Assembly: GCA_003167495.1 (NCBI GenBank)
Contig: PMSX01000289.1
Location: 1-36,784 of the forward strand
DNA from: Bryobacterales bacterium
GTDB lineage: Bacteria > Acidobacteriota > Terriglobia > Bryobacterales > Bryobacteraceae
Reading direction: 5' to 3'
DNA: 36,784 nt
The translations under genes were made by a program, and so were the position numbers. The notes under the pieces were generated by a model. The model did no database searches. It had not been told where the DNA came from and saw only the letters and a list, made by a program, of their open reading frames with translations. Of this stretch, positions 1-6,821 are shown piece after piece. Position 1 is the first letter of the stretch. Every line of letters begins with the position of its first letter.

Positions 1-51
1 AAAACGCTTTTTCTTCGCCTTTACACTCACCTGACCACAATCGCTGCCAAG

Positions 52-807
52 CTACCTGTTCTTCCCCGGTATCACCAACTCCACCGTCTCACTCACTCCC
101 GCCGCATTCGTTTCTCCCAAATGCTCTAGCAGGTAGTTCCCGCTCCCATCTTTCTTCACTGCAGCCTTTGGAAAATACAAATAACCCGCCACCGGATGAT
201 CGAACTTCCCAGACGGCAACTGTCTGTCCCTCAACTGTCCCTGCAGTTGGTCTCGGTCCACCAGCGTGCCTCCAGGGCGCGGAGCGTCGGGCGGCGCTGG
301 CGAGCCTCCGTGTTCCACGCCAACACCGGCGCCCGTATAAGTCCCATTCACCCGTTGGCCTGTTACTGGATCTCGCCCACTTCCATAACCAACGTTCGCT
401 TCCGTATAAACGTGCGTGTCACCCCCCAGAGACGACGTTTGCCTGGGGGCATTCTCCTTCTGAATCGCCGAGGCCACCGCTGTGGCATCCGCCTCGTGTG
501 TTGCCTCTCCCTTGTCACCGCGCTTAATTACAAAATCGTCGGGATCAATCTGCGCTGCTTGGTTCTCCTGCGGGAAATAGGCAACCTCAAAAACGAGATA
601 CTTCCCCGTAATATCGAACGCAAACAAGTGCTTCGCTTGATCGGCTGGAACCAAAGACGCCGCGTACGTGGCGCCCTTGCCGCTTGCCTTCACCGCGTAG
701 TCATCCGGCGTAGCCCGCGGATGCACACCCTTCGGCTGCAGATCTTGCCCGCACAAACACGAAGCACCAAGCGCTAAAATCGCAACTGACCGCGCCAAAC
801 CAAGCAT
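52..807 (-). CDS. Secreted hypothetical protein, 251 aa
   Basis: I do not recognise this family. The protein begins with a basic residue followed by a hydrophobic stretch (about residues 5-20, ending Ala-Ser-Cys-Leu-Cys-Gly-Gln), which looks like a Sec signal peptide. A lipobox reading at Cys17 is possible but weak, because the residue at -3 is Gly. The mature part is polar, with a Gly/Pro-rich low-complexity centre (about 130-190) and a more regular C-terminal stretch containing AGYLYFPK. A GGAAGG ribosome site about 8 bases upstream supports the ATG at 807. The gene is divergent from the methyltransferase at 848, with about 40 bases between them for both promoters. The role is unknown; export to the envelope is inferred. 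Confidence 0.75.
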   Translation of the reverse strand: MLGLARSVAILALGASCLCGQDLQPKGVHPRATPDDYAVKASGKGATYAASLVPADQAKHLFAFDITGKYLVFEVAYFPQENQAAQIDPDDFVIKRGDKGEATHEADATAVASAIQKENAPRQTSSLGGDTHVYTEANVGYGSGRDPVTGQRVNGTYTGAGVGVEHGGSPAPPDAPRPGGTLVDRDQLQGQLRDRQLPSGKFDHPVAGYLYFPKAAVKKDGSGNYLLEHLGETNAAGVSETVELVIPGKNR

Positions 808-847
808 GTGGACACCTTCCGTTTAAAGGTTAACGCAATTTGCCCTT

Positions 848-1645
848 GTGACGCATCCTATGGTTTCCGGTTCCATAAATCGCATCATGCCAAATCTTTT
901 TGACGATCTCGCAATGGCGGAAGGCTACGCAAACACTCGTCCGCCCGTACATCCTCGGGTCATCCAGCTCCTGGCCATCCAAAAGCCGGTAAACCTCGCC
1001 TTGGATTTGGGCTGCGGCGCTGGTCTTTCTACCGCCGCTCTACAGCCGGTAGCTCGTCAGCGCCTCGGCCTCGATCCCGCTGAAGCCATGGTCAAAGCCG
1101 CGCGCCGCCGCGTCCCCGATGCTACGTTCTTCGCCGCTTCCGCTGAGGCAATTCCCATCGCCTCTGGCCAAGTCGACCTCATCGCCGCCGCCGGCTCTCT
1201 GAACTATGCCGATCTCGATCGCTTCTTCCCGGAGGCCCGCCGGATCCTCCGTCCCAACGGCATGCTCGTCGTCTACGATTTCTCGCCAGGCCGTTGTTTC
1301 GCCAACAACGATTCACTTACAAGCTGGTTTGACACGTTCAGCCAACGCTATCCGTGGCCCGCGTTCAATGGCCATCAACTCAATCCGGAAATCCTCTCTC
1401 GTCTGGATTCTGGACTCACACCGGGAGCCCACGAAGACTTCGTGATCCCTCTTTCACTCACTGTCGCCGATTATATCGAGTACATGATGACGGAGACCAA
1501 CGTGGCCGAGGCCATTACGAACGGATCGCCAAGTGACGAAATCCGCGCGTGGTGCGCCGCAACTCTCTCTCCCATCTTTGGCGATCAGCCCCGCGAAGTT
1601 CTCTTTCGAGGCTACTTTGCCTGTCTCACCGCTCCTACCGCGTGA
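848..1645 (+). CDS. Class I SAM-dependent methyltransferase (Methyltransf_11 type)
   Basis: Transfers a methyl group from S-adenosylmethionine to an unidentified small-molecule acceptor, probably in the cytoplasm. Motif I (LALDLGCGAG, about residues 51-60) is the SAM-binding glycine loop. An acidic residue ends the next strand (LGLDPAEAMVKAA). Motif IV-like VDLIAAAGSLNY and the post-motif RILRPNGMLVVYDF follow in the usual order for the UbiE/Methyltransf_11 fold. The length of 265 aa is normal. The start is uncertain: GTG at 848, ATG at 860 and ATG at 887 are all in frame and none has a strong ribosome site. ATG 887 (MPNLFDDLAMAEGYA) begins just before the conserved region and is attractive. 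The 3' end overlaps the convergent M28 peptidase gene by 11 bases. Confidence 0.85.
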   Translation: MTHPMVSGSINRIMPNLFDDLAMAEGYANTRPPVHPRVIQLLAIQKPVNLALDLGCGAGLSTAALQPVARQRLGLDPAEAMVKAARRRVPDATFFAASAEAIPIASGQVDLIAAAGSLNYADLDRFFPEARRILRPNGMLVVYDFSPGRCFANNDSLTSWFDTFSQRYPWPAFNGHQLNPEILSRLDSGLTPGAHEDFVIPLSLTVADYIEYMMTETNVAEAITNGSPSDEIRAWCAATLSPIFGDQPREVLFRGYFACLTAPTA

Positions 1646-3236
1646 GTGCCGCCGTGCTCACCACTTTCTTCACCGGAGCCGGCATCGGCATACGCGGCAT
1701 CATCTCTTTCCGCACCGCCGTATTGTAAACGAACCACGCCTCAATTGCCGCCGCTTGCATCACATCTCCTGGCTGCACTCTGTCATAGAAATCCATGTTC
1801 GAATGGTGTGTCCGCGTTTGATATTCCATCGGGTCTTGCATGAAACTGAACCCAGGCAAACCGATCCACGTAAAAGACGTATGGTCCGTTCCACCCGGCT
1901 GTTTCGTGGGAGGCGCAGTTGTGCCCATCACTGCCGTCGCCCCTAAGTCCCGCAGCGGCTCCAGCCACGCTTCGAAAATCGGCCGAATCATGTCGTTACC
2001 GCCCACGCTGATCCCGCGAAAACGCCCCGTCCCCATATCGTCGTTGTAGTAAGCGGATAGTTTGTTGTATTCCGGACCCAGTTCCATACTGTCGCGCTTG
2101 GCGAAATGCTCTTGCACATACGCCTTCGACCCCAACAACCCCTGCTCCTCACCACTCCACAACGCGATTCGCACCGTGCGTGCCATTGGCAAGTGCAAAG
2201 CTTCTAAAATCCGCACCGCTTCAATCGCCACCGCGCTACCTGTTCCGTTATCGGTCGCACCTGTCGCTCCGTGCCACGAATCAAGGTGTGCGCCCAACAT
2301 CACCAACTCGTCCTTCTTGCTGCTGCCAGGTATCTCTCCCACTACATTGAACGAATCCACCGAATCGGTCAAAAACTCTGCGCGGATATCGAATTCCAGT
2401 TTTACCGGAATCGAGTGCGCCACTAACCTCGCAATGCGGTTGTAGTGTTCCGGCGTGAGTGCTACTATCGGCGGCGGCACCGGCTCATCTTTCTTGTAAG
2501 ATCCGCCACTGGTCGCAAACACTGTCCCGCCATCGCCGTTATACCCGTATTGCAAAATCAGCAGCACGCCTTCGTCCTTCAAGAACTGATTGACCTTTTT
2601 CTGAAACGCCGCAGCCGCTTCTCGCTCTTCTGCGGTCGGCGGCGGTGATGCCCCCGGCCTCGCAGGCCCAAATGCATTGATACGCGAAACATCAGCCACC
2701 GTTTGCCGCGCCGCAATCTCTTCATCTGTCAGCCTGTGCGCCTGTGGCTCCGTTATCATCGCTATTTGCTTCGGCTCCATCGTCAAAACGACTTTACCTT
2801 TCAGCTTGCCTTTGTATTGCTCGAAGTCCGCGTCCTTTTTCAGCGAAACCATCACTGGCTCGCCGGTCACCAGGCCATTCGTCCCTGGTGTCCATGCCAG
2901 CGGCAAACCAATCAACGCTTGATATTGTGGCTCAATCATGTGCCCCGAAAAATGCGTCAATCGCCAGCTCTGCCCAAACGGCCCCCACTTTTCCTTCTTC
3001 ACATTTTCCAAACCGTATTCGCGCAGCCGTTTGACTGCAAAGTCGCCAGCCGCTACGTGCCCCGGCGAATTCGTCAGCCTCGGCCCGTACACATCCGCCA
3101 AATAGAACAGGTGATCCATCACCTGCGAATTCTGGAATGCCTCCGCTTTAATGCGGTTCAAAACCGTCAAATCTACGCTCTCCTGGGCGCTCAACACCAG
3201 TGAAAACGTGAGCATAGCAGCAAATATACGTTGCAT
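1635..3236 (-). CDS. Secreted M28-family zinc metallopeptidase with PA-like insert
   Basis: Predicted exported aminopeptidase or carboxypeptidase of clan MH, family M28, using two co-catalytic zinc ions. The zinc-site motifs appear in the family order: GAHLDSWHG (His), GATDNGTGSA (bridging Asp), WSGEEQGLLG (catalytic Glu then zinc Glu), YYNDDMG (Asp) and GGTDHTSF (last His). The region between the N-terminus and the first His (about residues 120-280) is where a protease-associated domain usually sits. The chosen ATG at 3236 gives MQRIFAAMLTFSLVLSAQES, a clean signal peptide, and has AGGAG upstream. A longer frame up to 3332 lacks these and would hide the signal sequence. At 533 aa it matches larger secreted acidobacterial M28 proteins. 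It is divergent from the small ORF at 3299. Confidence 0.9.
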   Translation of the reverse strand: MQRIFAAMLTFSLVLSAQESVDLTVLNRIKAEAFQNSQVMDHLFYLADVYGPRLTNSPGHVAAGDFAVKRLREYGLENVKKEKWGPFGQSWRLTHFSGHMIEPQYQALIGLPLAWTPGTNGLVTGEPVMVSLKKDADFEQYKGKLKGKVVLTMEPKQIAMITEPQAHRLTDEEIAARQTVADVSRINAFGPARPGASPPPTAEEREAAAAFQKKVNQFLKDEGVLLILQYGYNGDGGTVFATSGGSYKKDEPVPPPIVALTPEHYNRIARLVAHSIPVKLEFDIRAEFLTDSVDSFNVVGEIPGSSKKDELVMLGAHLDSWHGATGATDNGTGSAVAIEAVRILEALHLPMARTVRIALWSGEEQGLLGSKAYVQEHFAKRDSMELGPEYNKLSAYYNDDMGTGRFRGISVGGNDMIRPIFEAWLEPLRDLGATAVMGTTAPPTKQPGGTDHTSFTWIGLPGFSFMQDPMEYQTRTHHSNMDFYDRVQPGDVMQAAAIEAWFVYNTAVRKEMMPRMPMPAPVKKVVSTAALTR

Positions 3237-3298
3237 AAGCTTCTTCTCCTGTTTAAATAACTGTAGCGTAGATCGGCCCAATAAGGTAATGTAAAGCT

Positions 3299-3583
3299 GT
3301 GAGACCGAAACTGACAGCCTGGCTCCTGGCAACTCTCGTTGTCATGTCGTTTGCCTGGAATGTTCCGGTCACTGCCCGTACCGTCACTCAGTCGAACTAT
3401 TCAATTGTTTGCCTGCGCGGTATTTCCGACTGCAGAACAATACCCGCTCCGAATCCAAGATGGAAGTCTCAGCGCCTGCCGTCAGTCTTTTCGGTGCTCT
3501 CAAATTCGGCGCCATCACTGCCCGGTTTCAACCGCACACTCTTCCAGCGCCCTCCTCCAGCCTCTCTTCGCGCACGCGTCTAA
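3299..3583 (+). CDS. Possible small exported leader peptide upstream of the secA-like gene
   Basis: A 94-codon frame starting with GTG, with TAAGG about 12 bases upstream. The N-terminus reads as a textbook signal sequence: two basic residues, a hydrophobic core AWLLATLVVMSFAW, then NVPVTA before a possible cleavage site. The rest is Ser/Pro/Arg-rich without a recognisable domain and ends FQRPPPASLRARV. It stops 27 bases before the Shine-Dalgarno of the secA-like gene. A signal-bearing ORF directly ahead of a secA gene recalls the SecM arrangement of gamma-proteobacteria, but no known arrest motif is present and the other two frames here are also open. It could therefore be a chance ORF in GC-rich sequence. 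Confidence 0.35.
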   Translation: MRPKLTAWLLATLVVMSFAWNVPVTARTVTQSNYSIVCLRGISDCRTIPAPNPRWKSQRLPSVFSVLSNSAPSLPGFNRTLFQRPPPASLRARV

Positions 3584-3620
3584 CATCCACCAAGCCTGCA
3601 ACCAAGAAGAAGGAGCGGCC

Positions 3621-5732
3621 ATGCGCCCACTTTTGAACAATCTTTTTGCGCCCTCGCGTCACGACTCGCGCGATGTCGCCACCATCAACAAATTTCGCAA
3701 CGAATACGAATGTCTCACTGACGATGCCTTAGATCAAATCGGAGCAAGCGCCTCTGAACTGCTCCCGTTCATTGCCGCGACTGCGGTTATTGCCGAACGC
3801 GTACTCGGCGAGCGCATGTTTGATGTGCAACTCCGTGGCGCGCTCGCGCTCACTCGCGGCAGCATCGCCGAAATGCAGACGGGAGAAGGCAAAACTCTCA
3901 CCGCGGTACCGGCCATCGCGTGGCTCGCTCGCACCAAAGGCAGCGTCCACGTAATGACGGTCAACGATTACTTAGCGCGCCGCGACGCCCAATGGATGGG
4001 CCAGATCTATCGCCGTCTCGGTCTTACCGTGGCCTGCATTCAACAAGGCATGTCGAGCGTCGAGCGCCACGCAGCCTATTCTGCGGACATCACTTATGCC
4101 ACTGCCAACGAACTCGGTTTCGATTTCCTCCGCGATCAGATTGCCCTCCGTGTCTCCGATCAGGTCCACCGTTCCTTCAACGCCGTCGTCATTGATGAGG
4201 CCGATTCCATTCTGATCGATGAGGCTCGCATTCCTCTCGTCATTGCAGGCGCCGGTCAAGCCGATTCCGGGCTCGGCCACGCCGTCGACAGCATTGCTCG
4301 CCGCATGCACCCAGGCGTTCATTACTCTGCCGATCCCGGCGGCCGTAACGTCATGTTGACCGACGCCGGCATTCATCTCTCAGAGACAATGCTCCGCTGC
4401 GGCAATCTTTTCGAAGAACGCAATTTGCAACTTCACACTGCCTTGCAGGATGCCGTACACGCCCACGCACTGCTCCGCCGCGACGTTGACTATGTCGTCA
4501 AAGAGGGCGTTGTCGAAATGGTAGACGAATTCCGCGGCCGTGTGGCGCTCGACCGCCGATGGCCCGCCGGCCTTCACACCGCCATTGAAATCAAAGAAGG
4601 CGTCGCCACCAAACAGCAAGGCCACATCCTCGGCTCCATCACCATGCAGCACTTGGTCGCCCTCTATTCCCATGTCTGTGGCATGACTGGCACCGCTGCC
4701 TCCTCGGCTGGAGAGCTTCAAACCATGTACCTTCTCACTGTTGAGGTCGTTCCCACTAATCGCCCCATGATCCGCGCCGATCATCCCGACAAAGTGTTCT
4801 CCTCTAAGGCACAGAAATATCGGACCATCATCGAAGAAATTCGCGACGCACATCTGCGAGGCCAACCTGTTTTGGTGGGCACCGCCAGCGTCGCTGAATC
4901 CGAAATCTTAAGCCGCCATCTCACGGGCATTCCGCATTCTGTGCTCAATGCCAAAAATGACGAACTCGAAGCCGAAATTATCGCCAAAGCAGGCCAGCGT
5001 GGCGCAGTCACGATCTCGACAAACATGGCCGGGCGCGGCACCGATATCAAACTCGGCGAAGATGTTGCGGCCCTCGGCGGTCTCTATGTCATAGGTACCA
5101 ACAAGCATGAAAGCCGCCGAATCGATAATCAACTCCGTGGCCGCGCCGGCCGTCAGGGCGACCCTGGCTGTTCCCGTTTCCTCATTTCACTGGAAGACGA
5201 TTTGATGGTCAAGTATCACGATCTCAACCCGCTCTACAATCGCGACCCCGATACCGTCCAACGCCTTGTCGAAGGGCAACACCTCGACACTCGCATCATG
5301 TTGAACAAGTACGAAATGCCGGTCGAAGGGCAGCGCCATCGCATCCAAAGTCGCCGTCAGCAGATCCTGTTAGGAGAAATTCCTTGCCCAACGGATCTCG
5401 AACGCACTGTCACTCTGCGCGCTATCGACGACGCGTGGTCTGACTATCTCGCGCAAGTAGCTGAATTCCGCTCGGGTCTGCATTGGATTTCCTTGGGTGG
5501 CAGCGATCCGCATCGCCAATACATGGCCTTTCTTCATAGGGCCTTTGTCGAGTTTGAGACCTCTTTACCTGCACAAATCGAGCAACGCGTCTCCGAAGCC
5601 AAAGCTGGCATCGGCCCCGATCCGAACGAACGCGGCGCAGTCTGGACTTACGTCACCACAGACCTGCCTTTCGGAACAATGTCGGAACGTATCATGAAAG
5701 GTCTGTTGCGTCGCTTCGGCGCAAAGAAATAG
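3621..5732 (+). CDS. secA: SecA-type preprotein translocase ATPase, short form
   Basis: ATP-driven motor that pushes unfolded proteins through SecYEG. The motor motifs are complete: MQTGEGKTL (Walker A, about residues 85-93), VNDYLARRDAQWMG, DEADSILIDEAR (Walker B, about 192-203), MAGRGTDIKLG and LRGRAGRQGDPG (second RecA-like domain). The preprotein cross-linking region lies between the first motifs, and a helical-wing/scaffold part ends near GLHWISLGGSDP. At 703 aa it is about 200 shorter than housekeeping SecA. It lacks the C-terminal linker and the Cys-rich zinc tail that binds SecB and lipid, so it is probably an accessory paralogue (SecA2-like), with a normal secA elsewhere. ATG 3621 is chosen because AAGGAG lies 5 bases upstream (3610-3615). 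The frame is open back to 3339 but that part does not resemble SecA. Confidence 0.88.
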   Translation: MRPLLNNLFAPSRHDSRDVATINKFRNEYECLTDDALDQIGASASELLPFIAATAVIAERVLGERMFDVQLRGALALTRGSIAEMQTGEGKTLTAVPAIAWLARTKGSVHVMTVNDYLARRDAQWMGQIYRRLGLTVACIQQGMSSVERHAAYSADITYATANELGFDFLRDQIALRVSDQVHRSFNAVVIDEADSILIDEARIPLVIAGAGQADSGLGHAVDSIARRMHPGVHYSADPGGRNVMLTDAGIHLSETMLRCGNLFEERNLQLHTALQDAVHAHALLRRDVDYVVKEGVVEMVDEFRGRVALDRRWPAGLHTAIEIKEGVATKQQGHILGSITMQHLVALYSHVCGMTGTAASSAGELQTMYLLTVEVVPTNRPMIRADHPDKVFSSKAQKYRTIIEEIRDAHLRGQPVLVGTASVAESEILSRHLTGIPHSVLNAKNDELEAEIIAKAGQRGAVTISTNMAGRGTDIKLGEDVAALGGLYVIGTNKHESRRIDNQLRGRAGRQGDPGCSRFLISLEDDLMVKYHDLNPLYNRDPDTVQRLVEGQHLDTRIMLNKYEMPVEGQRHRIQSRRQQILLGEIPCPTDLERTVTLRAIDDAWSDYLAQVAEFRSGLHWISLGGSDPHRQYMAFLHRAFVEFETSLPAQIEQRVSEAKAGIGPDPNERGAVWTYVTTDLPFGTMSERIMKGLLRRFGAKK

Positions 5733-5750
5733 ACTTCCGAAACGAGCAGG

Positions 5751-5884
5751 GAGCGTGAGCGCAATGTCGTTTACTTAAGCCCAAGCAGGTCTGGGACGAA
5801 GCCTTGAAGCCTGCGTTTTACTTGGAATTCGATCGGGCGTTCAGGCGGCGATTTTCCTTAAGTAAACGACATTGAGCGTGAGCG
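5751..5884. mobile_element. 113-bp MITE-like element with 18-bp terminal inverted repeats and 10-bp target duplication
   Basis: Positions 5762-5779 and 5857-5874 are perfect 18-bp inverted repeats (CAATGTCGTTTACTTAAG and its complement). They bound a 113-bp unit with no coding capacity. Immediately outside, AGCGTGAGCG occurs at 5752-5761 and again at 5875-5884 in the same orientation, as a target-site duplication of 10 bases would. The length of the duplication and the inner ACTTAAG of the ends resemble IS231-type IS4-family elements as I remember them (9-12 bp duplications, ends of CATGCCCATCAACTTAAG type). It is therefore probably a non-autonomous derivative of an IS4-like transposon. It sits 19 bases after the secA-like stop. 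Confidence 0.8.
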
Positions 5885-5917
5885 ACCTTAATTCGGCGGC
5901 TGACACTCACTTAGATA

Positions 5918-5923
5918 TATAAT
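5918..5923 (+). promoter_or_regulatory. Consensus -10 box just upstream of the ygiB-like remnant
   Basis: A perfect TATAAT lies 9 bases before the GTG at 5933, so transcription would begin almost at the start codon and the message would be nearly leaderless. No good -35 box is seen at the proper distance. The right target duplication of the MITE ends 33 bases upstream. Confidence 0.35.
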
Positions 5924-5932
5924 CAGAGCGTC

Positions 5933-6097
5933 GTGAAACGTTCTAAAGCCATCCAACTCAGCATCGTCACCTCGGTCGCCGCTGCGATCTTGGCCCGTGC
6001 CGACAACCTGCCCAAACGCCCTTGCGACGACCCAAACCAGAAGGTTGCGGATCCTTTCCCTCAAAAGACCAGTTCAATTCCATCCACGAAAAACTAG
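5933..6097 (+). pseudogene. Truncated 5' end of a small YgiB-like (DUF1190) gene
   Basis: From GTG 5933 the reading MKRSKAIQLSIVTSVAAAIL resembles the N-terminus of YgiB/DUF1190 envelope proteins, which begin MKR-(S/T)-K and carry a hydrophobic export segment. The frame continues CDDPNQKVADPF and stops at 6097. By then the DNA already encodes, in another frame, the middle of a YgiC-like protein. In E. coli ygiB lies directly before ygiC, so a deletion that removed the 3' part of ygiB and the 5' part of ygiC would produce this junction. Assignment to YgiB rests on a short N-terminal match and on position. Confidence 0.5.
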
Positions 6098-6774
6098 TCG
6101 ATAAGTGGACCGATCTTCGCGCCCACCTTCGCGGCAAGCCTCTCTATTTCGCTTCCATGCGCGATGAAGACGACCTGATGACAGTCTCCTATCTCCGCGA
6201 CACCGCCCAACTCGCCGGCATCCCAACGGCGCACCTATTCATCAGAGACATCGGCTGGAACCAACAAACAGGCACGTTCCGCGACCTCGAAGACAAGCCC
6301 ATTGCCAGTCTGTTCGCCCTTTATCCATGGGAGTGGCTTCTGCGTGATATGCCGGAGCCGATCCTTTCCACCTATTCGCAAATGGATTGGATCGAACCGA
6401 TCTAGAAAATGCTTTGGTCGAACAAAGCCTTGCTCGCGATTCTCTGGGAGATGTTCCCCAACCACCCCAACCTTCTCGCCAGTTATCTGGACGGTCCGCG
6501 CGGCATGACAAACTTCGTGCGCAAGCCGCTGCTTTCACGCGAAGGCGCAAACGTGACAGTTCGCAAAGGCTCAACCGAAACAACCACTCCGGGTCCGTAC
6601 GGCGAAGAAGGCTTCGTCTACCAAGCTCTTGCCCCAGAATGGATGTCGGAGGGGAACGCTCCGGTTATCGGGAGTTGGTACGTCACTGACGTCGGCCCCG
6701 CCGGAATTGGTATCCGCGAAGCCACTGGCATCACCGACAATCTCAGCCGCTTCATCCCGCACTATTTCGACTAG
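6064..6774 (+). pseudogene. Remnant of a glutathionylspermidine-synthase-like (YgiC/YjfC) gene, 5'-deleted and with an amber codon
   Basis: The YgiC/YjfC family are ATP-grasp-like proteins related to the synthetase half of glutathionylspermidine synthase; their own substrate is unsettled. The homologous part starts at about DQFNSIHEKLVDKW, a conserved block that normally lies near the middle of a protein of about 390 aa, so the N-terminal 150 or more residues are missing. The frame is interrupted by TAG at 6403-6405 (WIEPI-stop-KMLWSNKALL), where the family usually has Trp. A single G-to-A change of TGG explains it. After the stop the frame resumes with FPNHPNLL, KPLLSREGANV, PYGEEGFVYQ, PVIGSWYV, GIGIREATG and the C-terminus SRFIPHYFD. 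Two separate lesions argue for a true pseudogene rather than a read error. Confidence 0.85.
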
Positions 6775-6821
6775 CCGTCTACCGCGCCCGTTCCCTGGGT
6801 TCCAAACTACGAACACCTTCA

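Noticed and set aside
168..777. Plus-strand frames opposite the first gene
   Set aside because: They are Arg/Pro-rich antisense readings without ribosome sites or domains.
3339..3620. In-frame upstream extension of the secA-like gene
   Set aside because: The added residues do not resemble SecA, and AAGGAG sits 5 bases before ATG 3621.
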